Shown here: positions 32,040 to 41,963 of the stretch, one piece after another
Layout: every line of letters begins with the position of its first letter
Numbering within the stretch: position 1 is the stretch's first letter
Source: Rhodococcus zopfii NBRC 100606 = JCM 9919
Lineage (GTDB): Bacteria; Actinomycetota; Actinomycetes; Mycobacteriales; Mycobacteriaceae
Assembly: GCF_001895025.1 (NCBI RefSeq)
Contig: NZ_BCXI01000036.1
Location: 1 to 64,000, forward strand
Direction of reading: 5' to 3'
Length of the DNA: 64,000 nucleotides
The notes under the pieces: generated by a model
Told to the model about the DNA's origin: nothing
Seen by the model: the letters and a program-made list of their open reading frames with translations, nothing else
Databases searched by the model: none
Translations under genes and position numbers: made by a program

Positions 32040-34595
32040 TCAGACGCCCAGTTCCAGGCGATCGCCGTCGTCGGTGACACCCACGTGCACGGTGTCGCCG
32101 TCGCGGATTTCGCCGGCGAGCAGCTTCTTGGCGAGCTGGTCGCCGATGGCCTGCTGGACGAGCCGGCGCAGCGGGCGGGCACCGTACTGCGGGTCGTATC
32201 CGCGCACGGCGAGCCACATCCGGGCCGCGCCGTTCACATCCAGCGTGAGCCGGCGCGCCGCGAGCCGCTCGGCGAGCTGGCCGAGCTGGATCTCCACGAT
32301 CCGCTCGAGCAGTTCCTCCGACAGCGGGTCGAAGATGACGACGTCGTCGAGCCGGTTGATGAACTCCGGCTTGAACGCGGCCCGCACCGCCGCCATCACC
32401 TGATCCTTGTCACCACCCGAACCGAGGTTCGAGGTGAGGATCAGGATGGTGTTGCGGAAGTCCACCGTGCGGCCCTGACCGTCGGTGAGCCGGCCGTCGT
32501 CGAGCACCTGCAGCAGCGTGTCGAACACGTCCGGGTGGGCCTTCTCCACCTCGTCGAACAGCACCACCGAGTAGGGGCGGCGACGCACCGCCTCGGTGAG
32601 CTGGCCACCTGCCTCGTACCCGACGTACCCGGGAGGCGCACCGACGAGCCGCGCCACCGAGTGCTTCTCGCTGTACTCGGACATGTCGATCCGCACCATG
32701 GCACGCTCGTCGTCGAACAGGAACTCCGCGAGCGCCTTGGCGAGTTCGGTCTTGCCGACACCGGTCGGGCCGAGGAACAGGAACGAGCCGGTCGGCCGGT
32801 TCGGGTCCGCGACGCCGGCGCGGGCGCGGCGCACCGCATCCGAGACGGCCTGCACGGCGTCGGCCTGCCCGACGACACGCTTGCCGAGTTCGTCCTCCAT
32901 GCGCAGCAGCTTGGCGGTCTCGCCCTCGAGCATGCGGCCCGCGGGGATGCCGGTCCAGGCGGCGACCACGTCCGCGACGTCGTCCGGTCCGACCTCCTCC
33001 TTGAGCATCACGTCACCGTCGGAGGCGGCACCGGATGCGTCCGCGGCGGCCTGGAGTTCCTTCTCCAGCTGAGGGATACGCCCGTACCGCAGCTCCGCGA
33101 CCTTGCCGAGGTCGCCGTCGCGTTCGGCGCGTTCCTCCTCACCGCGCAGGGCTTCGAGCTGTTCCTTGATTCCGCGGACGGAATCGATCGCGGTCTTCTC
33201 GTTCTGCCAGCGGGTGGTGAGCTGGCTGAGCCGTTCGCGTTCGTCGGCGAGTTCACCGCGCAGCTTCTCGAGCCGCTCCTTCGAGGCCTCGTCGGTTTCC
33301 TTCTGCAACGCCATCTCCTCGATCTCGAGGCGACGGACGATACGTTCGACGGTGTCGATCTCCTCGGGCCGCGAGTCGATCTCCATCCGCAGCCGCGATG
33401 CGGCCTCGTCGACGAGGTCGATGGCCTTGTCCGGCAGGAACCGGGAGGTGATGTAACGGTCCGAGAGGGTCGCGGCGGCGACGAGCGCGGAGTCGGTGAT
33501 GCGTACACCGTGGTGCACCTCGTACCGCTCCTTGAGCCCGCGCAGAATCCCGACGGTGTCCTCCACGCTCGGCTCGCCGACCAGCACCTGCTGGAATCGA
33601 CGCTCGAGCGCGGCGTCCTTCTCGATGTACTTGCGGTATTCGTCGAGGGTCGTCGCGCCGACGAGCCGCAGTTCGCCGCGGGCCAGCATGGGTTTGATCA
33701 TGTTGCCGGCGTCCATCGCGGACTCACCGGTGGCACCGGCGCCGACGATGGTGTGCAGTTCGTCGATGAAGGTGATGATCTCGCCGGCGGACTGCTTGAT
33801 CTCGTCGAGGACGGCCTTGAGTCGTTCCTCGAACTCGCCGCGGTACTTGGCACCGGCGACCATCGACCCCAGGTCCAGGGAGATGACGGTCTTGCCGCGC
33901 AGCGACTCGGGAACGTCGCCGGCGACGATGCGCTGTGCGAGCCCTTCGACGATGGCGGTCTTGCCGACGCCGGGCTCACCGATGAGCACCGGGTTGTTCT
34001 TCGTGCGGCGCGAGAGCACCTGCACGACACGGCGGATCTCGTTGTCACGGCCGATGACGGGGTCGAGCTTGCCTTCGCGGGCGCGGGCGGTCAGGTCCGT
34101 CGAGTACTTCTCCAGCGCCTGGAACGTCGCCTCCGGGTCGGCGGTAGTGACGCGCCCGCTGCCGCGCACGGCGGTGAACGCCTCGCGCAGCGCGGACGGG
34201 GTGGCGCCGTGGCCGGCGAGGAGCTTGGCTACGTCCGAGTCACCGCTCGCGAGACCGACGAGGACGTGTTCGGTGGAGACGTACTCGTCGGTGAGCTCGG
34301 TCGCGAGGTGCTGGGCAGCGGTCATCGCCGCGACGGCCTCGCGGCCGAGTTGCGGTGTGGTGGTGGCGCCGCTGGCCTTGGGCAGCCGGTCGACGAGGTT
34401 CTCGGCCTCGCGTCGCACGACCAGGGGGTCGACGCCGACCGCCTTGAGCAGCGGCGCGGCGATGCCGTCGGCCTGGTCGAGCAGCGCCACCAGCAGGTGG
34501 GCGGGCCGGATCTCCGGATTGCCCGCAGCGGACGCCGACTGGAGTGCGGCGGTCAGTGCAGCCTGAGTCTTCGTGGTCGGATTGAACGAGTCCAC
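32040..34595 (-). CDS. clpB: ClpB disaggregase
   Basis: ClpB resolubilises aggregated protein with DnaK-DnaJ-GrpE. The 851-residue protein has the Clp N-domain (1-145), AAA-1 with Walker A GEPGVGKT (206-213) and [13 protein letters not shown], the coiled-coil M-domain (about 400-525, [20 protein letters not shown]), and AAA-2 with [21 protein letters not shown] (in part) and [15 protein letters not shown]. Length is normal. GTG 34595 follows GGAAGGGG. A HAIR-type site lies about 95 bp upstream, so HspR repression is expected, and hspR is encoded in this window. Confidence 0.97.
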   Translation of the reverse strand: MDSFNPTTKTQAALTAALQSASAAGNPEIRPAHLLVALLDQADGIAAPLLKAVGVDPLVVRREAENLVDRLPKASGATTTPQLGREAVAAMTAAQHLATELTDEYVSTEHVLVGLASGDSDVAKLLAGHGATPSALREAFTAVRGSGRVTTADPEATFQALEKYSTDLTARAREGKLDPVIGRDNEIRRVVQVLSRRTKNNPVLIGEPGVGKTAIVEGLAQRIVAGDVPESLRGKTVISLDLGSMVAGAKYRGEFEERLKAVLDEIKQSAGEIITFIDELHTIVGAGATGESAMDAGNMIKPMLARGELRLVGATTLDEYRKYIEKDAALERRFQQVLVGEPSVEDTVGILRGLKERYEVHHGVRITDSALVAAATLSDRYITSRFLPDKAIDLVDEAASRLRMEIDSRPEEIDTVERIVRRLEIEEMALQKETDEASKERLEKLRGELADERERLSQLTTRWQNEKTAIDSVRGIKEQLEALRGEEERAERDGDLGKVAELRYGRIPQLEKELQAAADASGAASDGDVMLKEEVGPDDVADVVAAWTGIPAGRMLEGETAKLLRMEDELGKRVVGQADAVQAVSDAVRRARAGVADPNRPTGSFLFLGPTGVGKTELAKALAEFLFDDERAMVRIDMSEYSEKHSVARLVGAPPGYVGYEAGGQLTEAVRRRPYSVVLFDEVEKAHPDVFDTLLQVLDDGRLTDGQGRTVDFRNTILILTSNLGSGGDKDQVMAAVRAAFKPEFINRLDDVVIFDPLSEELLERIVEIQLGQLAERLAARRLTLDVNGAARMWLAVRGYDPQYGARPLRRLVQQAIGDQLAKKLLAGEIRDGDTVHVGVTDDGDRLELGV

Positions 34596-34688
34596 TGCGG
34601 GCCCCTTCCATTCTCGAGTGTGTTCGTATCAATTCTTACGCCCCGCAGGTACTGTCCACGGGAACTCGAAATGATCAACTAACCTCAA

Positions 34689-34709
34689 GTTGAGTTTGTT
34701 CCACTCAAG
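34689..34709. promoter_or_regulatory. HAIR element (HspR operator) upstream of clpB
   Basis: GTTGAGT (34689-34695), a 7-bp spacer and ACTCAAG (34703-34709) match the HAIR consensus CTTGAGT-N7-ACTCAAG with one mismatch. It is placed 94 bp above the clpB start and also faces the rightward flavohaemoglobin-like gene. HspR is known to bind this element in actinobacteria. Confidence 0.8.
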
Positions 34710-34856
34710 TTTAAGACCATTGGTGACATGCATCACTCACGACATGCCTCCAGTGTGCGATATCCGCCGCGTTCGGACGCCCCTCTTGGTGGCCGATTGA
34801 TCGGCGAGCGGATACAGTGGCGGCCGACCAGCAGGAACAGCACGTGGGAGGGTGGC

Positions 34857-36014
34857 GTGGAGGCCTTCGCCATCGCCCGTGTCCAGCTCAGTTTCGCTTC
34901 GATCGTCGCCACCCCGACCGGCCATGAACGGTTCGCGGCGGCGTTCTACACCGCACTCTGGGCCGACAATCCGGCGCTGCGCGAGCTGTTCCCGGCGGGC
35001 ATGGAATCGATGCGGCAGCGGTTCGCGACCGCGGTCGGATGGGCCGTCAACCGGCTCGGCGACTTCCCGGCCGTCGAGGCCTTCCTCGGGCAGCTCGCCC
35101 GCGACCACCGCAAGTACGGCGTCAAACCCGAACACTTCCGGGCGGCCGGGGCGGCGATGCTCATCGCGGTCCGCGAATGCACGCCGCTGATCCTGTGGAC
35201 GGCCGCGCTCGAACACACCTGGCGCGAGATCATCACCCGGCTGGTCGCCGCCATGGCGATTGCGTCCGCCGAGGACGACCTGCCCGCCGTGTGGGGCGCG
35301 ACCGTCGTCGGCCACGAACGGGTGATGCCGGACCTGGCGATCATCCGGCTCGAAACCGACTCGCCCATTCCGTTCCACGCGGGCCAATACATGAGCGTGC
35401 AGACCCCGCACCGCCCGCACATGTGGCGGTACCTGTCCGCGGCGATTCCTCCGAACCCGCAGGGGCAGATCGAGTTCCACGTCCGCCGCGTGTCCAGCGG
35501 CTGGGTGAGCCCGGCACTCGTCGGCGAGACCGCAGTCGGCGACCGCTGGGTCATCGGTCCCCCGCTCGGCGGCCTGCACGTCGATCGGTCCCGCGGCGAC
35601 GTGCTGATGATCGCCTCCGGCACCGGCCTGGCGCCGCTGCGCGCGCAAATCATGGAAATGGCGATGCGCGGCGACAATCCGCGCGTCCACCTGTTCTTCG
35701 GCGGCAAGTATCCGTGCGACCTGTACGACATCGAGACGCTGTGGCACCTGGCGATGACCAACCCGTGGCTCACCGTCGTCCCCGTCGTCGAGGAGAAGGA
35801 AAACCCTTGGTGGCACCCGGTTCCCGTACGGGAACCGCCGAGCGGCCTGCACCGCACGATGTACGGCAAGCTCGGTAAGGTCGTGGCCCAGTTCGGGTCG
35901 TGGGCGGATCGTCAGATCCAGATCGCCGGCTCCCCGTCGATGATCAAGACGACGCTGTACGCGCTGTCCGCCGCGGGAACACCAAGGCAGAACATCAGTT
36001 TCGATCCTTTGTGA
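34857..36014 (+). CDS. Flavohaemoglobin-like globin-FAD/NAD reductase (Rv0385-like)
   Basis: The 385-residue protein joins a globin domain (1 to about 140) to a ferredoxin-reductase-type module. In the globin, FYTALW gives the B10 Tyr (about 31) and RDHRKYGVKPEHF gives the proximal His (about 84), as in flavohaemoglobins. In the reductase, MWRYLSAAIP replaces RxYS for FAD, and ASGTGLAPLRA (253-263) binds the nicotinamide. Nitric-oxide dioxygenation is the best guess, but the subfamily is unproven. GTG 34857 has GGGAGGG 5 nt upstream. It diverges from clpB as in M. tuberculosis. Confidence 0.88.
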   Translation: MEAFAIARVQLSFASIVATPTGHERFAAAFYTALWADNPALRELFPAGMESMRQRFATAVGWAVNRLGDFPAVEAFLGQLARDHRKYGVKPEHFRAAGAAMLIAVRECTPLILWTAALEHTWREIITRLVAAMAIASAEDDLPAVWGATVVGHERVMPDLAIIRLETDSPIPFHAGQYMSVQTPHRPHMWRYLSAAIPPNPQGQIEFHVRRVSSGWVSPALVGETAVGDRWVIGPPLGGLHVDRSRGDVLMIASGTGLAPLRAQIMEMAMRGDNPRVHLFFGGKYPCDLYDIETLWHLAMTNPWLTVVPVVEEKENPWWHPVPVREPPSGLHRTMYGKLGKVVAQFGSWADRQIQIAGSPSMIKTTLYALSAAGTPRQNISFDPL

Positions 36015-36100
36015 CACACGCATCTCGGGATCGCCTTGACGGGGATACCCCGTAGGCGTGCTGCGGCGCCCGGGTGGGACCGTACTGCCACCGAGACGTA

Positions 36101-36116
36101 TTGCCCGGGCGGGCAA
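36101..36116. terminator. Small palindrome in the 36.0-36.3 kb gap
   Basis: TTGCCCG and CGGGCAA pair around a GG centre. It lies 87 bp after the flavohaemoglobin-like gene, in the 322-bp gap before the GntR regulator, and could be a terminator or an operator. The rest of the gap (36015-36336) shows no gene I can support. Confidence 0.35.
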
Positions 36117-36336
36117 CGTGCGGCCTCGCAGGACCCCGACGACTGCCTCGAACAGGTGTTTGCGCACGATGCCGTACCGGACGGCGAGAATCCCGAGCGA
36201 GGCGTGGTTGTTCGCGATTCGCGACAGCACTCGCCGGCTGACCAGCCCGGGTCGTACATGCGGGTGCCGGCGACCCTGCGGTTGAATACGTGTTGTGCCG
36301 AAATAGGAACAACGGGTTTTCGAGGAAGGGCAGGAC

Positions 36337-37020
36337 GTGGAAGCGGAGACAGTCGAGTCGGCAACCGAGAAGGCGTACCGCAGCATCCGCGACAGCATTC
36401 TCAATGGGGAGTTGCCCAGCGGATCCATGCTGGGGGAAGCGTCCCTCGCCGCTCGGATCGGGGTGAGCCGCACCCCGGTCCGGACCGCCCTGGCCCGCCT
36501 GCAGGACGAGGGGTGGGTCACCATATATCCCAAGCGCGGCGCCCTTGTCCAAGGCCTTACCGTTCAGACCATCGAAGATTTGGCCGACACCCGCCTCATC
36601 TTCGAATCCATCTCGGTCCAGCGCTCGTCGAGCCGGGCTCGGCAGGCATTGGCGGATCGTCTCGACGATGCCGTTACCGAGCAGCAGGCGGCGATCGGTG
36701 CACATGATCTACGTCGATTCGTCGAATCGACGATTGCCTTTCACCGTTCCTTCGTCGAATGCGGAGGCAACGAGGTGTTGTTGGAACTCAACGATCGTCT
36801 CGCCGACCGGCAGCGCTTCCTGCTTTTCAGTCACGGAGACCGCCTATTCGAGCGGGGCGAAGCCATCATCACCGAACATCGGGAACTGGTCGGGGCGTTG
36901 CGGACCGGTGACGTCGCCGGATTCGCCGACACCCTCCGTTCGCATCTGAGCCACAACTACGGTAGACGCCTCGATCCGGTGCGCCTGGAGGTGCGCGACG
37001 AGCAGCGATCGGATACCTGA
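36337..37020 (+). CDS. GntR-family regulator, FadR (FCD) subfamily
   Basis: The 227-residue protein has a winged helix (about 10-75: AYRSIRDSILNGELPSGSML, ASLAARIGVSRTPVRTALARL, GWVTIYPKRGALV) and a helical FCD ligand domain. In the FCD domain ADTRLIFE, STIAFHRSF and EHRELVGALRTGD carry residues that often hold a metal ion and a carboxylate ligand. GTG 36337 is the start. A perfect palindrome at 37068-37084 before the next gene is the likely operator, so it probably controls the following transporter. Confidence 0.9.
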   Translation: MEAETVESATEKAYRSIRDSILNGELPSGSMLGEASLAARIGVSRTPVRTALARLQDEGWVTIYPKRGALVQGLTVQTIEDLADTRLIFESISVQRSSSRARQALADRLDDAVTEQQAAIGAHDLRRFVESTIAFHRSFVECGGNEVLLELNDRLADRQRFLLFSHGDRLFERGEAIITEHRELVGALRTGDVAGFADTLRSHLSHNYGRRLDPVRLEVRDEQRSDT

Positions 37021-37067
37021 TCGCAACCGGCCGATCTCCGGATTGCCGGTGACGCAGTCACCATCTT

Positions 37068-37084
37068 GCATCCAAGTTGGATGC
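37068..37084. promoter_or_regulatory. Perfect palindrome, probable GntR operator
   Basis: GCATCCAA-G-TTGGATGC is an exact 8-bp inverted repeat around one G, in the 245-bp gap between the GntR gene and the first MFS gene. Length and symmetry fit FCD-type GntR dimers. The sequence around it is AT-richer than the genes. Confidence 0.65.
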
Positions 37085-37265
37085 TACATTGTCCCCGGTC
37101 GCTCTACATGCCACACGGGCCGCGAATCGGGGCCCACCCGGCGAACCCGACGTAACCCCTGACGGCCGGAGCGTCCAGGACTGCAGTTCCGCACTGCCCA
37201 ACCCGGGCCACGGGACTGTCGAGATGGAGTTCGGAATACCCGAAATGGCGAGAGGAATCGCTGTC

Positions 37266-38432
37266 ATGACCACGACCGCAGTGCCCGAGACGGGCATTCG
37301 GCGCTCTCTGGCACCGATCGTTCTCGTGCTCTTCACCACGGGCTGGGCAGCTAATCACTTTGCGGCGATGATTCCGCTGCTGGCCTCACATGAAGGATTG
37401 AGCACTTCTGTCCTCAACGGCGCCTTCGGGATCTACGCGATCGGATTGCTACCCGGCCTCCTCTTCGGCGGAGCCATCTCGGATCGCATCGGCCGCCGAC
37501 CGGTAGTCCTTCCCGGGGCAGCACTCGCCGGTGTCGGCAACCTCCTCATGATGCTCGACCATCACGAACTCGGAATCTGCACGGGACGGCTGGTCGTCGG
37601 CATCGGAGCCGGACTGACGTTCGGTGCGGGAACGGCGTGGGCAGCCGATCGCGCGGGTAGAGCCGGCGCCGCCGTGGCCGGTGTGGCCCTCTCCACCGGC
37701 TTCGCCTCGGGACCGCTGATCACCGCGCTCGTTTCCACAGTCGGGCATCCCCTGGCGGCACCGTTCGCGGCGACCGGATTGTGCTCGTTGCTCGTTGTGC
37801 TGATTGCATCGAGGACGTCCTCGACGTCTGAAACACCGAACACAACCGCCGCCCCCTCCCCCGGGCCGAGCGACTCGCTCCCGACGGGAACGGTACGGAC
37901 GACACTGCGGTTCGCGTTGCCCATGGCGCTCTGGGTATTTGCCTCGATCACGGTCCCCATGGTGACGTTGGTCCAGCAACTCGATCGCTATCAGGGACCG
38001 TTCGTTCCGGCGGTGGCGGCCTTGGTCGCACTCGGCTCCGGCGTGATCATCCAGTTGGTCGCCCGCAGGAGCGGGTGGGGCCCCCGTGCCGGAGGCATAG
38101 GCGCCCTGCTTGCAGCGGTCGGGTTCGGACTTGCCGTTGCGGCCGACGCGAACCACTCGTTGGTGGCGTTCGTTGCGACCGCCATAGTGCTCGGAACCGC
38201 GTACGGGCTCTGCCTGCGTAACGGACTGGTCGACGTGGAGACCATGGCACCGGCCCCGGCCCGGGGGCTGCTGACAGGAGTGTTCTACCTTGTCGCCTAT
38301 CTCGGATTCGGGCTCCCCACCCTCCTCACATCCGTCGAGAGCATTACGGGAATCGTGTTCCCGCTGACGGTGTTGGCCGCCTGCGCCGCCGCAGCCGGTG
38401 TGCACCGCATGCTTCGACACCCGAACCGATGA
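37266..38432 (+). CDS. MFS transporter
   Basis: The 388-residue protein has about 12 hydrophobic segments and the MFS loop signature FGGAISDRIGRRPVVLPG between TM2 and TM3. VVGIGAGLTFGAGTAWAAD follows in TM4-5. A hydrophilic Ser/Thr/Pro stretch (about 175-205) marks the central loop. The substrate is unknown; the neighbouring FCD regulator suggests a small carboxylate. ATG 37266 was chosen; ATG 37224 upstream would add a soluble leader. Confidence 0.85.
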   Translation: MTTTAVPETGIRRSLAPIVLVLFTTGWAANHFAAMIPLLASHEGLSTSVLNGAFGIYAIGLLPGLLFGGAISDRIGRRPVVLPGAALAGVGNLLMMLDHHELGICTGRLVVGIGAGLTFGAGTAWAADRAGRAGAAVAGVALSTGFASGPLITALVSTVGHPLAAPFAATGLCSLLVVLIASRTSSTSETPNTTAAPSPGPSDSLPTGTVRTTLRFALPMALWVFASITVPMVTLVQQLDRYQGPFVPAVAALVALGSGVIIQLVARRSGWGPRAGGIGALLAAVGFGLAVAADANHSLVAFVATAIVLGTAYGLCLRNGLVDVETMAPAPARGLLTGVFYLVAYLGFGLPTLLTSVESITGIVFPLTVLAACAAAAGVHRMLRHPNR

Positions 38433-38584
38433 CCGCCCGCGATGCGGGACAGGTGTGAGCGCAATTCCCGAAACACGGATGTCTGCTCGCGCCGATCGCT
38501 GAGACGGGGCATGCAGGTCACCCGGCTCACTTCCCGCTTCTTGTCCGCCGTTCCGAAGGCGACCGAACTCGAAAGGATGGTGCC

Positions 38585-39886
38585 GTGCCGATGGCGTCAC
38601 CGGTATTCACGCAGGGCAAGCTGATCGCTGCGCAGCTGTTCTCCGGCGCCGGAATCGCGTCCGGGTACGCCGTAGGCGGGCTGCTGGCCGAGCAGATCAC
38701 GGGTCGGACCGCGATGGCCGGCTTCGCGCAGATGAGCGTGATCTTCGGCGCCGGACTTGTCGCCTATCCGCTCGCGGCGCTGGCGGCACGCGCCGGGCGG
38801 CGCAGGGCGCTCACCCTGGGGTTCGGTGTAGGCGCGCTCGGTGCCCTGGTGGTCCTCTCGGCCGTGGCGGTGCAGTTCCTCCCGTTGTTCATGCTCGGGA
38901 TGATGATGTGCGGTTCTTCGACGGCCGCGGGTTTGCAGGCCCGCTATGCCGCGGTCGACGTAGCCGGGCCAACAGCGACCGGGCGGGCGATGTCGCTGGT
39001 GGTGGGGGCGACGACGATCGGCTCGGTTCTGGGTCCCAATTTCACCGAACCCGGTGCGCACCTGGGTGAGGCACTCGGGATGCATCCGTTGGCAGGCCCC
39101 TACCTGATCTCGATGGCCGCCTTCGCCCTGGCGGCTCTGACAGCATCGACACTTCCGAGCGGGAACGGTCCGAGTGCAGGCACGGACAAGGTCGCGACCG
39201 GCACTTCCACCGACGCACCGGCACCGCTCGGCCTCAGAGCAGCGATGCGTTTCGTGGCCGCACGTCCGGTTCCGTTGTTCGCGATCGTCACCATCGTCAC
39301 CGGACAGATGATGATGACGAACGTCATGGTGATGACACCGGTGCACATGCATCATCAGCAGTTCGACCTCGGAGCCATCGGCATCGTGGTGAGCATCCAC
39401 ATCGCCGGGATGTACGCGCTCTCTCCGGTGTTCGGCTGGATGTCCGACCGTTGGGGCCCGGGAACGGTGATCGCCTCCGGTGTCGTCGTTTTCGTCGCCG
39501 CCATCACCCTCGGCGTTGTGGACGCGGTGGCAGCGACGTCGTCGATGACACTGCTGAGTACCGCTCTGCTGCTCCTCGGGGTGGGCTGGTCGATGTTCCT
39601 CATCGGTGGTTCGGCGTTGCTGACGGCCTCGGTACCGCAGCATGCGAAGGTCACTCTGCAAGGCGCGTCGGACTCGGCCATGAACCTGGGCGGGGCGGTG
39701 ATGGCCGCGACTGCCGGCACCGTGTTGCAGGCGGGCGGTTTCCTGTGGATCAACATGATGGCTACCGTCCTCCTCTTGGTCATGCTGGTGTTCTCGATGA
39801 AGGCGGTGCCGTTGATGAAGTGGCCTGGGAGGGCGATGCCCTCTCCGGACGAGGAGCACGATCTCGCACGAATGCAGTCGCCGTGA
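38585..39886 (+). CDS. MFS transporter
   Basis: The 433-residue protein has 12 predicted transmembrane segments. AARAGRRRALTLGFGVGALGA stands in the TM2-3 loop region, and GWMSDRWGPGTVIASGVVV is the equivalent loop in the second half. A Met/His-rich stretch (TGQMMMTNVMVMTPVHMHHQQ) in TM7 and the following loop is unusual. It lies 152 bp after the first MFS gene on the same strand. The two proteins are only distantly alike, so they are not a recent duplication. The substrate is unknown. Confidence 0.85.
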   Translation: MPMASPVFTQGKLIAAQLFSGAGIASGYAVGGLLAEQITGRTAMAGFAQMSVIFGAGLVAYPLAALAARAGRRRALTLGFGVGALGALVVLSAVAVQFLPLFMLGMMMCGSSTAAGLQARYAAVDVAGPTATGRAMSLVVGATTIGSVLGPNFTEPGAHLGEALGMHPLAGPYLISMAAFALAALTASTLPSGNGPSAGTDKVATGTSTDAPAPLGLRAAMRFVAARPVPLFAIVTIVTGQMMMTNVMVMTPVHMHHQQFDLGAIGIVVSIHIAGMYALSPVFGWMSDRWGPGTVIASGVVVFVAAITLGVVDAVAATSSMTLLSTALLLLGVGWSMFLIGGSALLTASVPQHAKVTLQGASDSAMNLGGAVMAATAGTVLQAGGFLWINMMATVLLLVMLVFSMKAVPLMKWPGRAMPSPDEEHDLARMQSP

Positions 39887-39956
39887 GTCGAATCGACGAC
39901 GGGTGAGCGTGCGCGCACGACACGTGGAGGTTCGCGTTCCACACCGTCACGCACAA

Positions 39957-40001
39957 ATGCCCCCGAACCGGACGGCCTCGACGGCCGTGGTTCGGGGGCA
40001 T
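39957..40001. terminator. Strong bidirectional terminator
   Basis: ATGCCCCCGAACC (39957-39969) pairs exactly with 39989-40001, with an inner ACGGCC/GGCCGT stem (39972-39977 and 39983-39988). It lies between the converging MFS and acyl-CoA ligase genes. Confidence 0.85.
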
Positions 40002-40050
40002 CCGACATCGCAACCCACACGCTGCGCAACCTGTTTCGGTTACACGACGA

Positions 40051-41604
40051 CTACCGATAGGACGCGCGCAACGTCTTCTTGTCCAGCTTGCCCAGTGGGG
40101 TGAGCGGCAGCGCGTCGAGGAAATCGATCGACTTCGGCGCGTGCACCGAACCCTTTGCCGCGCGGACTTTCTCGATCAGTTCGTCGGCGGGGACCGTCTG
40201 GCCGTCGCGCAGCACGACGCACGCCTTCACGGCCTCGCCCCACTTGACGTCCGGAACCCCGACCACCGCGACCGACGCGACCGACGGATGGGAGGAGATG
40301 ACGTCCTCGATTTCGCGGGGGAAGACGTTGAACCCACCGGTGACGATCATGTCCTTCTTGCGGTCGACGATGGTGAGGAAGCCGTCCTTGTCGGCGCGGG
40401 CCACGTCGCCGGTGTGCAGCCAGCCGCCGCGCAGCGCCTCGGCGGTCTCCGCGGGCTTGTTCAGGTAGCCCTTCATCACGAGCGGGCCGCGCACGCAGAT
40501 CTCGCCGAGCTCGCCGCGGGGCACCTCGTTCAGGTCGTCGTCGAGCAGGCGCACGTCGAGCCACGGCACGGGCCGCCCGCACGTGGCGAGGCGCTCGGGG
40601 TCGTCGGCGACGTGTTCGCTCTTGCGGAGCACCGAGATGGTCATGCCGCATTCGGACTGCCCGTAGAACTGGAAGAACACCTGGCCGAGACGCTCGATGC
40701 CCTCCCGCAGCCGCGCCGGTGACATCGCGGAGGCGCCGTAGAACAGCGTCTGCAGGCTCGACAGGTCGCGCTCGTCGAAGTCCGGGTGGTCGAGCAGCAT
40801 GTAGATCATCGTCGGCACCAGCATCGTGGCGTTGATGCGGTGCTTCTCGATGGTTTCCAGCACGAGAGCCGGATCGAAATATGGCAGGACGTAGAGCGAT
40901 CCGCCGCGCAGCAGGGTGGGGACGAAGAACGCGGCACCGGCGTGCGAGAGCGGCGTGCAGATCAGGAACCGGGGTTCCTCGGGCCATTCCCACTCGGCCA
41001 TCTGGATCTGGGTCAGCGCGACACCGGACCGGAACGCCCCCATGACGCCCTTCGGCTTGCCGGTGGTGCCGCCGGTGTAGACGATGCTCGAGGTGTCCTC
41101 GGCGTCCACCGGCGCCGCGACGAGTCGCTGCGGTGTGAACGTGGCGGCCAGCGCCAGGATGTCGGTGCCGACCTCCGACGGGCCGAGCGAGAACACGTTC
41201 TTCAACGATGGGATCTGCGCCTTCAGCTCGGCGGCGCGTTCCTCGAAGTGGTTCGGATCGAAGACGAGGGTCTCGATCTCGGCGTCGCCGGCAATGTAGA
41301 GGTGATCACTCAGCGAGCCCATGGGGTTCAGGGCGCTGTTGCGGCAACCCGCGATCATCGTCGCGCCCATCGAGATGAGCACCTCCGGGCGGTTCTTCGA
41401 CAGCATCGCGACCGACGATCCCTGCCCGACGCCGACGGACGCGAGCGCCTGCCCGAATCGGCTGATCTCGTCGCGCATCTCGCCGCCGGTGAGCACCACG
41501 TCCCCGAGGTACAGGGCGGGCTTGTCGGCGCTGCGATCGAGTGCGGTGATGAGCAGATCCGCGGTGAACACGGGGCGGTGCAGGTCGGCGTACTCCTCGG
41601 TCAT
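40051..41604 (-). CDS. AMP-dependent acyl-CoA ligase (FadD-like)
   Basis: The 517-residue adenylate-forming enzyme activates a carboxylic acid with ATP and joins it to CoA. Motifs are SIVYTGGTTGKPKGVMG (A3/P-loop), FFQFYGQSECGM (A5), GWLHTGDVARADKDGFLTIVDRKKDMIVTGG (A7-A8, in pieces) and LTPLGKLDKKTLRASYR with the catalytic Lys (A10). The substrate is unknown; the nearby steroid-type genes suggest a ring-derived or fatty acid. ATG 41604 has AAGG at good spacing; ATG 41610 is also possible. The 359 bp above it to the next gene hold only short 15-bp near-repeats at 41621-41650. Confidence 0.92.
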   Translation of the reverse strand: MTEEYADLHRPVFTADLLITALDRSADKPALYLGDVVLTGGEMRDEISRFGQALASVGVGQGSSVAMLSKNRPEVLISMGATMIAGCRNSALNPMGSLSDHLYIAGDAEIETLVFDPNHFEERAAELKAQIPSLKNVFSLGPSEVGTDILALAATFTPQRLVAAPVDAEDTSSIVYTGGTTGKPKGVMGAFRSGVALTQIQMAEWEWPEEPRFLICTPLSHAGAAFFVPTLLRGGSLYVLPYFDPALVLETIEKHRINATMLVPTMIYMLLDHPDFDERDLSSLQTLFYGASAMSPARLREGIERLGQVFFQFYGQSECGMTISVLRKSEHVADDPERLATCGRPVPWLDVRLLDDDLNEVPRGELGEICVRGPLVMKGYLNKPAETAEALRGGWLHTGDVARADKDGFLTIVDRKKDMIVTGGFNVFPREIEDVISSHPSVASVAVVGVPDVKWGEAVKACVVLRDGQTVPADELIEKVRAAKGSVHAPKSIDFLDALPLTPLGKLDKKTLRASYR

Positions 41605-41963
41605 GGCCATCCTTGTCGTCGATGTCACGGTCGTTGATGTGACGGTCGGTGATGCGACTGCCGCGCGTCCGGTGTGGCAGGGGTCACCCGCGACCTTCCG
41701 TCACGATAACCGCAGAATCGCAAAAACTGAAACATGTTGCATTTCGGTGCCGCGCGGACACCGCAGCCAGGCAGTGTTCCGGCCTGCACTCCCGGTAATC
41801 GTTGGTTGCCAGGATGGGCGAACTCCGAATCCGGTAGCGGGTCCGGGGCGATCCGGCCGTGCACGGCGCGTCGGGAATGAGCGCGCGTACGACACCCACC
41901 GGAACAACGTGCGGGCGGGCTACTACAGTCGGGGCGACACCGCGCACCCCGGGGGACACACAC

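Noticed and set aside
36126-36290. Possible gene remnant on the minus strand between the flavohaemoglobin-like gene and the GntR gene
   Set aside because: The frame looks protein-like for about 50 codons but has no start, no recognisable motif and no family; too weak to call.
41621-41655. 15-bp direct repeats upstream of the acyl-CoA ligase as an operator
   Set aside because: Two imperfect copies (GATGTCACGGTCGTT, GATGTGACGGTCGGT) without dyad symmetry; could be chance in GC-rich DNA.
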